Shown: positions 7,697 through 16,510, counted from the stretch's first letter. The stretch is DNA of 64,000 bases from Bacteroidota bacterium (GCA_017303905.1 JAFLBH010000001.1:969809-1033808), one strand, 5' to 3'. Notes: generated from the letters alone by a model not told the origin. A program made the numbers and translations.

Positions 7697-7725
7697 GCCC
7701 CGGAGCATTGCTTCGGGGTTTTCTT
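7697..7725 (+). terminator. terminator of the cold-shock gene
   Basis: GCCCCGGAGC-ATT-GCTTCGGGGT hairpin followed by TTTCTTTT. It ends the plus-strand transcript, with the stop of a minus-strand gene just beyond. Confidence 0.8.
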
Positions 7726-8145
7726 TTATATGGCGTCTTCCTTTTTTTCAGAAGTATCGGATGCCAGTTTTTCCCACACTTCTTTTTTTAATTCTATCTC
7801 CTCTTCTGTTTCAAACGGGATTGTCTCCGCGTTTTGATTTTTAATTTTAGTACGGATAAAATAAACGGCAATACCACTCAAAATAAAAGCAACAAACAAA
7901 GCAATGAAATTAAAAGGCGATTCTTCAACGCGCGCATTTCGTTTTGCTTGTTTGAATTTAGGCTCGCTCGACATATCCTGATACCCGTATGTATCGGTAA
8001 CATTAGTAGGTTGATTGGAAGTGATGCTTTGGTTTTCAGATTGTGCTTGCAAAGACTCACTGCCTGCGGTTAAGGCCGCACCGGGGGCATCTTGCGCCTT
8101 ACCAAAGGCAAATGCCAGTACCATTAAAACAAACGTAATTCTCAT
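7726..8145 (-). CDS. small secreted/membrane protein, unknown function
   Basis: I place the start at the ATG at 8143-8145 (MRITFVLMVLAFAFGKAQ), because it opens directly with a signal peptide and avoids overlap with the divergent neighbour. An earlier in-frame start at 8169 would add eight residues. The 139 residues comprise the signal peptide, a low-complexity Gln/Ser/Asn-rich stretch, one membrane segment (FIALFVAFILSGIAVYFI) and an acidic C-terminal tail. Topology would be tail in the cytoplasm. No family recognised. Confidence 0.55.
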   Translation of the reverse strand: MRITFVLMVLAFAFGKAQDAPGAALTAGSESLQAQSENQSITSNQPTNVTDTYGYQDMSSEPKFKQAKRNARVEESPFNFIALFVAFILSGIAVYFIRTKIKNQNAETIPFETEEEIELKKEVWEKLASDTSEKKEDAI

Positions 8146-8189
8146 GGTAATTGATTTTGAATAATACAATTTACAACAATTTTTTAATT

Positions 8190-8651
8190 ATGCAAGAGAT
8201 TGTGAATGATTTGACGGAAAAGGAAAAATTGTATCTTAGACAAGCAATTATGATGAAGCCCATCCTTACACCATCAATAAAAACCAATCATGCAACAATT
8301 TCTTTTGACGGAAAAAGTATTGTGATAAGTGAATTAGAAGATGATTCTGAGATTTCATTGGAAGATGTTATCGAACATCGTAGAATCATTCACGAGTTTA
8401 CCGGAGGTAAAAAGCATGCGGTGCTGGCAATTGCCGGTCAGCATACCACCGCCACTAAAGAAGCGCGTGAGTATTCATCTCAAAACATTCCCGAAGGCCG
8501 TATAGCGGAGGCTATTGTTATTACTTCCATGCCGGTGCGATTGATGGGTAGAATATTCATCAATTTTCACAAACCCGGATTACCTACTAAATTGTTTGAA
8601 ACACGAGAAGAAGCTTTGGTGTGGTTGGAGCAGATTTTAACTAGCTATTGA
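8190..8651 (+). CDS. SpoIIAA/STAS-like domain protein
   Basis: The ATG at 8190 (MQEIVNDLTEKEK) is preferred over an upstream start at 8151, which would overlap the divergent gene. The 153-residue protein ends with a strand-helix pattern (IAEAIVITSMPVRLMGRIFINFHKPGLPTKLFETREEALVWLEQ) typical of SpoIIAA-like and STAS-type proteins in which FxxxxEALxWL forms the last helix. Such proteins bind partner kinases, phosphatases or lipids. The nearby SpoIIE-type phosphatase genes at 9358 and 12070 make a signalling role conceivable, but no direct evidence links them. Confidence 0.5.
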   Translation: MQEIVNDLTEKEKLYLRQAIMMKPILTPSIKTNHATISFDGKSIVISELEDDSEISLEDVIEHRRIIHEFTGGKKHAVLAIAGQHTTATKEAREYSSQNIPEGRIAEAIVITSMPVRLMGRIFINFHKPGLPTKLFETREEALVWLEQILTSY

Positions 8652-8655
8652 TTGT

Positions 8656-9354
8656 CTATTCAAACTTGAGAAGGTATTGAAACTTGAGCGAAGTGCTATC
8701 AATTTCAGATAATTTTAAACCGGATTCCTTCATTTCGTTTATAATTTGTGAAGCGGATAGTTTCATTTCATCAGGCGGACCAACTTCAAAATCTCCCTTT
8801 TTAAAATCTACAATCACTAAATGTCCCTTAGGTTTTAGTCCGGATTTTACTTTTTTAAAATAGTCTACACGATTTTCAATGTGATGGTACACATCTACCA
8901 TAAAAACAATATCTGCTTCCGACGTTTCTACAGGCGGATTTTCGTATTCGGCTTTACGTGTGCTGAGGTTACTTAAATTATCGCGTTTGATTCGGGCATT
9001 CATATATTCAATAAAGCGATCGTCAACATCCGCGGCAATTAGTTTAGCGCTTGGTTCTTTTATTTTTGATTCGAAATAAGCTGTACCTGCACCAATATCA
9101 ATCACCGTTTTATTTTTTAGATCTCCTAAAAACGCAATGACTTTTTCAGGCTGTTGCCATGTATCGCGCTCTGGATTTTCAAAGTGGTCAACCAACTCTT
9201 CAAAAGGGCGCTGATTCATATGATGGTTAACGTGACCGTGATGGTGTTCGTGCACAGTAGAATCGTGATGTTCGTGGCTCTTGTTTTTGTTGTGTTCATG
9301 TTCTGAACAGGATAGTACAAGTAGCGCAGGCAGAAATATGAATAATTTTTTCAT
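8656..9354 (-). CDS. lipoprotein class I SAM-dependent methyltransferase
   Basis: The 232 residues start with a lipobox (LLVLSC, Cys at about 16), followed by a His-rich linker (residues 17-48, with repeated EHEH, HEHH and HHGH groups). The methyltransferase domain follows: motif I VIDIGAGTAY, acidic D of motif II (AADVD), VFMVDVYHHIEN, and a post-motif GHLVIVDF. The combination predicts a methyltransferase anchored outside the cytoplasm, where SAM is not expected. Either the domain has another role, the signal is not used, or the His cluster binds metal and defines the function. The upstream-encoded neighbour (SpoIIE-like, 9358) ends just before this start. Confidence 0.75.
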   Translation of the reverse strand: MKKLFIFLPALLVLSCSEHEHNKNKSHEHHDSTVHEHHHGHVNHHMNQRPFEELVDHFENPERDTWQQPEKVIAFLGDLKNKTVIDIGAGTAYFESKIKEPSAKLIAADVDDRFIEYMNARIKRDNLSNLSTRKAEYENPPVETSEADIVFMVDVYHHIENRVDYFKKVKSGLKPKGHLVIVDFKKGDFEVGPPDEMKLSASQIINEMKESGLKLSEIDSTSLKFQYLLKFE

Positions 9355-9357
9355 TGA

Positions 9358-11367
9358 TTAAATTTTAATCCCAATCACACACACATCATCCACTTGTTCC
9401 AAATCGCCTCTCCAGTTTTCAAAGGTGTGTTTTAAAATTTCTTTTTGTTCGCTTAATGGTTTGTTATGATTTGAAAGTAGTACTTCGTTGAGTTGTTTGT
9501 ACTTGAATTTCTTTCCTTTTGGTCCGCCAAACTGATCGGCATAACCATCCGTAAATAAATATAGGCAGGTATCTTTGCTGATTTTTACAGTGTGATTGGT
9601 GAATGGCTTTTCTGCAGTATAATTCCCGATGGGTTGTTTATCTGCTTTTAATTCTTCCATTACATCTTTGTTTGTATACCAAACCGAATTATTAGCGCCT
9701 GAAAATTGTATTTCTTTTTCTGATGAGTTGGTGAATTCAAAGGAAATTAAACTCATATCCATTCCGTCGTTCACGTTATTTTCATTACCAATAAACGCCA
9801 CTTTTACCAGATCACGTGTTTTGTTTAGAATATCCGAAGGCTTGCTTAAATTAAATTCATTGACGGCGCGTTCCAAAGAGTTACTGCATACCACACTCAC
9901 CATTGCGCCTGGTACACCATGACCGGTACAGTCGCAAACTGCCAGATAAATAGTGTTTTCTTTTTTATACAGCCAATAAAAATCTCCTGCTACAATATCT
10001 TTTGGCTGATAATAAATAAAAGATTCATTGAATGTATTCACAAATGATTGGTCGGATGGTAAAATGGCATTTTGAATACGCTTAGCGTAATTAATAGAGT
10101 CTAAAATTTCTTTGTTTTTAACCTCAAGTATTTCTTTTTGTTGTTCTACTAATTTCTTTTCATTATCAAGAAGTTTATTGGCTTTTTGCTTATTAAAGTA
10201 AGCGTACAAGGCAAATCCGCCCAGCAATAAGGAAACACCAATGCCAATCATCAGCATCATACTTTTGTTTTCTTGCTTCTCCTTTTCCAATTGCTCAATG
10301 GCGGCTTTTTCTTTCAACTGAAGTAATTGTTTATCTTTTTTTTCAACTTGATATTTGGTATCGAGTTCAGCCAGTGTTTGTGAGTTGGTTAGTTTGATTA
10401 AACTATCATTTAAAGCTTTTTGTTTTTTCATGTAAATGACCGCGTTTTTATAGTCAGCCATACCTTCGTATGATTGATGCAAAATCTCATACGCTAAAAG
10501 CAAATCATTCACTCTTCCGGTACGGTTCCAAAAACTCAGATAAGGGAGGATTGCTTTTACGGCATCGGAATTCTTATTGAGCTTGTGTGAAATATTACCA
10601 ATGCAATACGAAGCGTAAGCTATTATTGAGGTGTCTTTTGTGATTTCTGCCTGTTCCTTTGCTTTTTCAAAATACTTAAAACTTTCTGATACAGGATTGC
10701 CGGCCATATTTAAATATTCGCCATAATTATTATAAAGTATTCCCAAAATTTTTAATTGTTGTTTTTCTGCAATATCAATAGCTTTCTTGTAAATGGATGA
10801 GGCTTTTGGTAAAGAATCAGGAATGTTTTGAAGAATTATGGCTTTGAACATATAAGTCGAAACGAGGCCTTCCGAATATTCTTCACCCTTTTGAAGATAA
10901 TAATTTAATAGAATGTTTACATAACGATTCGCTTCCATGTACGTTCCCTTGTAAAAGTAAATTCTGGCGATACGGTAATAGCTTTGCGCCATGTTTTTGA
11001 AATCTCCCGCTTTTTCAAAGTTCGATGTAGATTTAAAGTGATAATAAATGGCTGAATCTTGTATCAAATTTACTTCATACATAAGTGCCAAAACCTGAAA
11101 GGATTGTGCGGCTGTTTTGTATTTATTTTCTTTTTGCGCTTCTTCACCTCGATTTTGGAATACTTGAATTAACTTAGGTTTATAAACCTCAGGGTTAAAG
11201 CTTGCTAAAGAGATATACAAATCATTAGCTGCAATGCGAAAAATGGAATCTTTTGGATTGGATTTTAAGATGTTAATAAGTGAATCCAGATTTTTAGATT
11301 CTGCTGTAAAGCTGAGACAAAACAGTAGCATTACCGCGATAAAGTTCTTAGCTATAACTGAATTCAT
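9358..11367 (-). CDS. TPR sensor with SpoIIE-type PP2C phosphatase domain (paralogue 1)
   Basis: The 669-residue architecture is: signal peptide (1-24), TPR-like helical repeats (about 60-330), one membrane helix (MLMIGIGVSLLLGGFALYAYF, about 370-390), a coiled coil (KLLDNEKKLVEQQKEILEVKNKEILDSINYAKRIQNAILP) and a SpoIIE/PP2C Ser/Thr phosphatase domain (about 440-669). Metal-binding acidic residues are in GDFYW, VCDCTGHGVPGAM, NDGMD, TDGYADQFGG and VDDVCVIG. The TPR region would be periplasmic and the phosphatase cytoplasmic. It is a close relative of the gene at 12070, with the DHFR-like gene between them, so the pair arose by duplication. Confidence 0.85.
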   Translation of the reverse strand: MNSVIAKNFIAVMLLFCLSFTAESKNLDSLINILKSNPKDSIFRIAANDLYISLASFNPEVYKPKLIQVFQNRGEEAQKENKYKTAAQSFQVLALMYEVNLIQDSAIYYHFKSTSNFEKAGDFKNMAQSYYRIARIYFYKGTYMEANRYVNILLNYYLQKGEEYSEGLVSTYMFKAIILQNIPDSLPKASSIYKKAIDIAEKQQLKILGILYNNYGEYLNMAGNPVSESFKYFEKAKEQAEITKDTSIIAYASYCIGNISHKLNKNSDAVKAILPYLSFWNRTGRVNDLLLAYEILHQSYEGMADYKNAVIYMKKQKALNDSLIKLTNSQTLAELDTKYQVEKKDKQLLQLKEKAAIEQLEKEKQENKSMMLMIGIGVSLLLGGFALYAYFNKQKANKLLDNEKKLVEQQKEILEVKNKEILDSINYAKRIQNAILPSDQSFVNTFNESFIYYQPKDIVAGDFYWLYKKENTIYLAVCDCTGHGVPGAMVSVVCSNSLERAVNEFNLSKPSDILNKTRDLVKVAFIGNENNVNDGMDMSLISFEFTNSSEKEIQFSGANNSVWYTNKDVMEELKADKQPIGNYTAEKPFTNHTVKISKDTCLYLFTDGYADQFGGPKGKKFKYKQLNEVLLSNHNKPLSEQKEILKHTFENWRGDLEQVDDVCVIGIKI

Positions 11368-11449
11368 GCGGATTAAAGATAATAAAATTCTTGAAATGCA
11401 AGGTTAATTAAACAAGTAGATACGCCTGTTATTCTTAAAGAAAACTTAT

Positions 11450-11989
11450 TTAATTTTCAATAATAATGTAATGTAATTGTACCAGTCCTTTCTCAAAGGA
11501 TTTTGAGCTAACTAAGTGTAATTCCTGTTCTGGTCTTTCATTCTCAAATAAGCGAGTACCATTTCCTACCATAACCGGAATGATTGAAATAATCATCTCG
11601 TCAATGAGTTTTTCTTTTAAAAGGGCATTTACTACTTGCGATCCACCATCACAAAATATCGTTTTCCCTTTCTCCGATTTCAACTTTGTAATAAGCTCTT
11701 TTAATGACCCATTGTAATAATGTAAATTACCTTCGCTGGGTTTGGAATGACGAGTTATTATGTAAGTAGGTTTATCGGCATGAGGAAATTCAGTTACTTG
11801 TTTCATGACCCAATCGTAAGTTTTTCTTCCGATTATAACAGTATCCACAGATTTAATGAAATCAAAATAACCATAATCCTCGCCTTCTTTTTGTACGATG
11901 TCTAAAAAACTTAAGTCATCATTTGGTTTTGCGATGTAGCCATCCAAACTCATGGCTATGTATAAAATAACTTTACGTTGTGAACTCAT
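11450..11989 (-). CDS. dihydrofolate reductase family protein (RibD C-terminal-like)
   Basis: The 179 residues match the DHFR-like/RibD_C fold: AMSLDGYIA near the N terminus, VIIGRKTYDW in the middle, FCDGGSQVVNALL (nucleotide-binding loop) and a terminal IPVMVGNGTRLF, the family signature. These small stand-alone enzymes are thought to be NADPH-dependent reductases of unknown substrate rather than true folate enzymes. It separates the two SpoIIE-type paralogues; spacers of about 80 bases either side show nothing recognisable. Confidence 0.85.
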   Translation of the reverse strand: MSSQRKVILYIAMSLDGYIAKPNDDLSFLDIVQKEGEDYGYFDFIKSVDTVIIGRKTYDWVMKQVTEFPHADKPTYIITRHSKPSEGNLHYYNGSLKELITKLKSEKGKTIFCDGGSQVVNALLKEKLIDEMIISIIPVMVGNGTRLFENERPEQELHLVSSKSFEKGLVQLHYIIIEN

Positions 11990-12069
11990 ATTCTAGTATT
12001 GAATTCGGTTTACAATTTATATTTAATGGCTCCGATTTTGTTCTTTAATCCGATTTACCTCATACTGTC

Positions 12070-14070
12070 TTATAATCGAATACCAATTACACACACATCA
12101 TCCACTTGTTCTAAATTCCCTCTCCAACTTTCAAAGGTTTGTTTTAGAATTTCTTTTTGTTCACTTAATGGTTTGTTGTGATTTACAAGTAGCACTTCGT
12201 TGAGTTGCTTGTATTTAAATTTCTTTCCTTTCGGGCCGCCAAACTGATCGGCGTAGCCGTCGGTATATAAATACAAAGTATCACCCGTATTAGCTTCAAC
12301 AGTAAATAATTTGAAGTTTTCTTTGCGTTCACCCATTCCCACCGGCATGCGGTCTGATTCAAGTTCTAGTAACTCCGGTGTCGCGAAATACTCCGCAGCC
12401 GGTCCCTGAGCTTGTCGAAGGGCGGCTTTAATTAAAACAGGCGCGTTGTTTGCCGCCACATAGGTGATTTTGTTATTTGATTTGTCAAGACAAATTAAAA
12501 TACCATCAAATCCATCTTTCTGCCCCTCTTTGCTGATGTTATCAATTAAACGCTGACGAACAAAATCGAAAACTTTATTTGGTTCTTCAATTCCTTTCTC
12601 GTTAACAGCTTCATTTAAAAAACTAATATTTAATAAACTCATGAATGCGCCCGGAACACCATGTCCGGTTGAATCACACACCGCTAAATAAAACTTGTTG
12701 CCGCGTTTGGTAGCCCAGTAAAAATCGCCTGATACAATGTCTTTAGGATTGAAGTAAACAAAGTGATTTGGAATGTTTTCTTTTAAAAAATCGGCATGTG
12801 CGAGGAGGGTGTACTGAATGCGCTTAGCGTAATTGATGGAGTCAAGGATTTCTTTTTGTTTTTCTTCGATGATGTGATTTTTTAATTCAACTTCTTTTTT
12901 CTGGTTTAAAATGATTTGATGCGATTTTTGTTTTTCCTTATAAGCTTTGTAAACAAAGAGGGAAAAAACCAGTGCAACAGCTAAAAATGCAATAATGAAA
13001 GCGCTAACAATTTTTTGTTGCTTGATTGTTTTAAGCGACAATTCATTTTCCTTTTGCAGAAGTTTATTTTCACTTTCTTTTTTTTCTGTTTCATACCTTA
13101 CTGATAATTCATTGATTTGGGCCGAGCTTTTTTCGTTAAATATGGAATCTTTAATTAAATTATACTTCTCGGAAAACTCATAGGCTTGCTTGTAATCTTT
13201 TAAACCTAAATAAGCATTGGTTAGTCCGTCATATGCCGATTTGATGATTTCTTTTGCATTGATTGACCGGCCTAAAGCCATGGCTTGCTGATGGTATGAA
13301 ATTCCTTTTTCATATTGTTTTAATTTTACATAATCATAACCAATATTATTTAACGAAGACGCTATCTGAAATTGATCGTTTAATTCCTTTCTTATTTCCA
13401 ATGCTTTTGTATCGTATTTCAAACAGGTTTCAAAATCATTTTCATCAAAATAAATACCGGCCATATTCGTAAGTATCATGGCAATTGCTTCCCGGTTTTT
13501 GATTTTGGAGTTTTCTGAATAGGCTTTTTCAAAATAGGATAATGCGGAATCGGATTGCCCCATGTTGTAGTAACTCAAACCAATATTATTCAATAAAGAA
13601 GCCACCCCGTGTTGATTTTTTGTTTCCTGCATTAATGTTATGGATTGTTTGTAATAATCAATTGATTTGGCGAACTGACTCATATCATCATAAATCATTC
13701 CGATATGATTTAAAATAATGGCACTTTCATCTTTGTCTTTATATTTCTCCGATTCAGCAAGTGCTTCAACATTAATTTTTAGGGCAGTGGGATAATCTCC
13801 CTTGTAGTAATAGGCTAATGCAAGACTTTTAAGACAACTTGCCTTTAATGAATTTTTTTGATTTTTTGAAAGCTCAATCCCTCTTTGTGAAAGTTCAATG
13901 GCCTTTTCAGGATTATTTTTGCTAAGCGTAAAGGCCCATCTGAATAGTTTGTTGATGCGTAAACTATCTGAATCGTATTTCGCAAGTATTGAATTTATCG
14001 TGTCATCCTGTGCCTTAAAAGCACAAAGCAAACATAAAAATGCAAGACTAAAAAATACCCTTTTCCTCAT
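12070..14070 (-). CDS. TPR sensor with SpoIIE-type PP2C phosphatase domain (paralogue 2)
   Basis: A 666-residue protein with signal peptide, six or more clear TPRs (for example NNIGLSYYNMGQSDSALSYF and NNIGYDYVKLKQYEKGISYH), a membrane helix at about 355-377 (IVSAFIIAFLAVALVFSLF), coiled coil and SpoIIE/PP2C domain. Metal-site motifs GDFYW, VCDSTGHGVPGAF, DGFDGI, TDGYADQFGG and VDDVCVIG are intact. Relative to paralogue 1 there is an insertion of about 14 residues near 548-562 (AALRQAQGPAAEYFATPE) produced by a palindromic repeat in the DNA (12404-12422). The last 60 residues are nearly identical to paralogue 1. Confidence 0.85.
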   Translation of the reverse strand: MRKRVFFSLAFLCLLCAFKAQDDTINSILAKYDSDSLRINKLFRWAFTLSKNNPEKAIELSQRGIELSKNQKNSLKASCLKSLALAYYYKGDYPTALKINVEALAESEKYKDKDESAIILNHIGMIYDDMSQFAKSIDYYKQSITLMQETKNQHGVASLLNNIGLSYYNMGQSDSALSYFEKAYSENSKIKNREAIAMILTNMAGIYFDENDFETCLKYDTKALEIRKELNDQFQIASSLNNIGYDYVKLKQYEKGISYHQQAMALGRSINAKEIIKSAYDGLTNAYLGLKDYKQAYEFSEKYNLIKDSIFNEKSSAQINELSVRYETEKKESENKLLQKENELSLKTIKQQKIVSAFIIAFLAVALVFSLFVYKAYKEKQKSHQIILNQKKEVELKNHIIEEKQKEILDSINYAKRIQYTLLAHADFLKENIPNHFVYFNPKDIVSGDFYWATKRGNKFYLAVCDSTGHGVPGAFMSLLNISFLNEAVNEKGIEEPNKVFDFVRQRLIDNISKEGQKDGFDGILICLDKSNNKITYVAANNAPVLIKAALRQAQGPAAEYFATPELLELESDRMPVGMGERKENFKLFTVEANTGDTLYLYTDGYADQFGGPKGKKFKYKQLNEVLLVNHNKPLSEQKEILKQTFESWRGNLEQVDDVCVIGIRL
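12399..12427. repeat. palindromic repeat inserted in frame in a coding region
   Basis: CCCTGAGCTTGTCGAAGGG (12404-12422), bracketed by the inverted pair AGCCG (12397-12401) and CGGCT (12423-12427). On the coding strand it encodes LRQAQG. The same kind of CCTTCGACAAGCTCAGG motif is known to me as a dispersed repeat in many bacterial genomes. Confidence 0.8.
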
Positions 14071-14212
14071 TAGGATAAAGATATAACTATTCTTGAATTT
14101 TTAAAAAGGAGCGAAACAAAGAATTACTTGTCCGTAGTAAATAATGGCTCTAACTTTAGGCGGTGCAAAAAATTGTAGTTATCCGGTAAAAATAAATTAA
14201 AGGTATGATAGA

Positions 14213-15199
14213 TCATTCGGTGTTTGTTTCCGCTTCCTTATCTTCCCGGACCTCTGCCTTTGCTTTTTCTGCCTCCAGCACACAATCCGTATACAAATCA
14301 GTTATTTTTAAATTCTTGGTTTTCTCATTTATCTGTCCATGGTTTAGTGGAAAAGGCGATTTTTTCACTTTAGCTGTAAAGCAAGGGAGGTATTCATATT
14401 CTTTTTTTATGTTATCAGAATTCATAACAAATGCAGGAGTGTCTAATTCTTTGCTGAAATAATAGTACCTATCCTTCGAAGTACTTTCGATACTATAAAC
14501 TACAAAACCTTCCACTACCTGTTCAACTCTCATTCCGGGAAAAACATTCCATTTTAAACCAATTGGATCAATGCGGTAGGTTGTAAAGTCTCCGTTCTTA
14601 TACAGCCTGAAACCCCAAATAGAATCCTTCTTAAAAATGAGATCAGAATGCCCCAGTCTTTTTAAAACAATCTGTTCTTGTTTGAAAGGAAAATTCAGGA
14701 ATTGAATACTTATTAAGGAATCTAATATCACATTTTTTGATTTTAAGTCAGTGGAAATGAGTACTTCTATTTTGTCAAATTTTATAGTTTGTGATTCAAT
14801 TCCTTTGGATGTAAAATAGTAAATCTCGGGTTGAGGTATAAATACCTGGGGTCGTTTAAACCGAAAAAAGGTAGTACAAAGATTTGTGTCATTAATTAAT
14901 TTATAACTCATTAAACTATCAGCCGCTAAGTTTAATAGTTTCTCAGTCTTTTTGTAATATCCCATGCATACTCGGTATCCGGCAGGGCTCGCCTGATAAA
15001 ATCTAAAGAGACCATCGTTATTTAAGATTAATTGCGCAATGTAATAGGGACTGTTGATTTTAAATGAATCACTGGAATTGTTTACTTTGAGAAATGAACC
15101 GGGAAATCTCGCAACATTCGACTTTAAATCATTTTGCGCAAATGAATTGTGTAGAAATAAAATAATAAGGAATGAAAATCCGAATAACCTTAATGGCAT
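14213..15199 (-). CDS. secreted hypothetical protein
   Basis: The 328-residue product has a signal peptide (MPLRLFGFSFLIILFLHNSFAQ). The mature part is predicted beta-rich with repeated aromatic strand pairs (FYQASPAGYRVCMGYYKK, WGFRLYKNGDFTTYRIDPIGLKW) and an acidic Lys/Glu-rich tail (EAEKAKAEVREDKEAE). No family is recognised. The 141-base spacer to the SpoIIE-type gene at 14070 shows no gene. It is separated by 37 bases from the FrnE-like gene upstream, which could put it at the end of that operon. Confidence 0.5.
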   Translation of the reverse strand: MPLRLFGFSFLIILFLHNSFAQNDLKSNVARFPGSFLKVNNSSDSFKINSPYYIAQLILNNDGLFRFYQASPAGYRVCMGYYKKTEKLLNLAADSLMSYKLINDTNLCTTFFRFKRPQVFIPQPEIYYFTSKGIESQTIKFDKIEVLISTDLKSKNVILDSLISIQFLNFPFKQEQIVLKRLGHSDLIFKKDSIWGFRLYKNGDFTTYRIDPIGLKWNVFPGMRVEQVVEGFVVYSIESTSKDRYYYFSKELDTPAFVMNSDNIKKEYEYLPCFTAKVKKSPFPLNHGQINEKTKNLKITDLYTDCVLEAEKAKAEVREDKEAETNTE

Positions 15200-15236
15200 A
15201 ATGCAATTAATCTTTATGCTAAATTAATTTATCTCT

Positions 15237-15989
15237 TTATTTACCTGATACTTCAGCTAAACTATTTTTCAACGCGCCATAAAAGGTAGAGGAGGGTTGC
15301 GCACCCGATACCACATATTTGCGATTGAACACAAAGAAAGGCACACCGGTTACCCCAATTTTATAAGCTTCTTCAATATCTTTTTTTACTTCCGCGGCAT
15401 AAGCATCACTGTTTATCACTGCATTCGCTTCCTTCTCATCTAAACCAATTTCTTTAGCGAGTTGTAATAGAGTAGCGGCATCGCACATGTTTTTTCCTTC
15501 TGTAAAATAAGCCTTAAACAAACGCTCTTCGGCTTCATCGCCTAAGCCTTTTGTTTTGGCAAATTGAATTAAGCGATGCGCGTCAAATGAATTTGCCACG
15601 ACTGCTTTTTCAAAATGATAATCCAAGCCGGCGTTTTTGGCCATTTGTACGACGTTTTCGTGCATGCTCACCGAATTTTCATAACTGATGCCTTTGCGTT
15701 CGGCTAAATATTGATACACGTTTAATTTGCGCGCGGGTTTTGGTAAATCAGGATCTAATTGAAAACTGTGCCATATCACTTCTATGTCTTTATTATTTTC
15801 CAGTTGTTTTAAGGCTTCTTCAAAATGGCGTTTACCTATGTAACAAAACGGACACATAATATCCGACCAAATTTCAACTTTTACTTTTGCAGTGCTCATA
15901 AGGGTATCTTTTTTTACAGACTCACTTTTAGTTTGCGAGAAAGCAGTTACACCGCAAAGAAGTAAACAAAAGAGAGTTATTTTTTTCAT
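15237..15989 (-). CDS. DsbA-family (FrnE-like) thiol oxidoreductase with signal peptide
   Basis: Residues 31-250 are a typical FrnE/DsbA-like domain: VEIWSDIMCPFCYIGKR with the CPFC active site, the central helical insertion, and the cis-Pro loop TGVPFFVF near the C terminus. Residues 1-20 (MKKITLFCLLLCGVTAFSQ) are a signal peptide, unusual for FrnE proteins, which normally start at the equivalent of residue 31 (MSTAKVKVEIW) and act in the cytoplasm. The signal peptide predicts periplasmic disulphide chemistry. It lies 15 bases after the HxlR regulator gene on the same strand; the doxX-like gene diverges from the same region. Confidence 0.88.
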   Translation of the reverse strand: MKKITLFCLLLCGVTAFSQTKSESVKKDTLMSTAKVKVEIWSDIMCPFCYIGKRHFEEALKQLENNKDIEVIWHSFQLDPDLPKPARKLNVYQYLAERKGISYENSVSMHENVVQMAKNAGLDYHFEKAVVANSFDAHRLIQFAKTKGLGDEAEERLFKAYFTEGKNMCDAATLLQLAKEIGLDEKEANAVINSDAYAAEVKKDIEEAYKIGVTGVPFFVFNRKYVVSGAQPSSTFYGALKNSLAEVSGK

Positions 15990-16004
15990 ATTAAGCTTAT
16001 AGAT

Positions 16005-16397
16005 TTAATTCTTTCTTCCGTTGCGCGCAATAATACGCTTGCGGTGTTTAGAACCCCATTTGTGTAATTCGCCGAGTAGGGGCTTTATGGTTGTACCATA
16101 ATTGGTTAATTCATACTCGATGCTTACCGGTAATGTATCATATACATGGCGTTCTACCAGTTCATTCATCTCTAAATCTTTTAATTCCTTAGAGAGAACT
16201 TTAGGTGTTAGTCCTGGAATTTCGCGTTGTATTTGCTTGAAACGTTTTTTGCCGAAAGAAAGCGAGAGTATAATTTGCAATTTCCACTTACCGCTTAATA
16301 CATCTAAGGCGTCTTTCACGGGCAAAAGTAATTTCGCGCATTGCTCACCGGAGGCATGTGTCGGACATTTACGTTTATCGTATTCATACGTTTCCAT
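16005..16397 (-). CDS. HxlR-family winged-helix regulator
   Basis: A 130-residue HxlR/MarR-like DNA-binding protein. The core LPVKDALDVLSGKWKLQIILSLSFGKKRFKQIQREIPGLTPKVLSKELKDLEMNELVER is the family signature. Two Cys residues precede the domain (KCPTHASGEQC), a position used for redox or electrophile sensing in some HxlR proteins such as HypR. It is the first gene of a likely two-gene operon with the FrnE-like oxidoreductase and divergent from the doxX-like gene. Four 18-bp-spaced direct repeats in the shared promoter region are the probable binding sites. Confidence 0.92.
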   Translation of the reverse strand: METYEYDKRKCPTHASGEQCAKLLLPVKDALDVLSGKWKLQIILSLSFGKKRFKQIQREIPGLTPKVLSKELKDLEMNELVERHVYDTLPVSIEYELTNYGTTIKPLLGELHKWGSKHRKRIIARNGRKN

Positions 16398-16437
16398 GCC
16401 GCAAAGATATCAAATAATAATCAGCTTTCCTTTTTAT

Positions 16438-16509
16438 AGTGGTTTCCTAAAGTATAGCGGTTTCCAACGGGAAAGTAGTTACAAACGTAAAGCAGGTTAC
16501 CATAATTTT
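16438..16509. promoter_or_regulatory. four 18-bp direct repeats, probable HxlR operator
   Basis: Cores AGTGGTTTCC, AGCGGTTTCC, AGTAGTTACA and GCAGGTTACC have their GTT at 16442, 16460, 16478 and 16496, exactly 18 bp apart. The fourth abuts the TAATTTTG -7 element at 16503-16510 of the doxX-like gene. HxlR dimers are known to bind direct or inverted repeats in divergent spacers like this. Confidence 0.75.
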
Positions 16510-16510
16510 G
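16503..16510 (+). promoter_or_regulatory. -7 element of the doxX-like gene
   Basis: TAATTTTG matches TAnnTTTG. No TTG occurs at the -33 position, which instead holds the third direct repeat, suggesting a promoter that needs an activator or is tightly controlled by HxlR. Confidence 0.5.
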
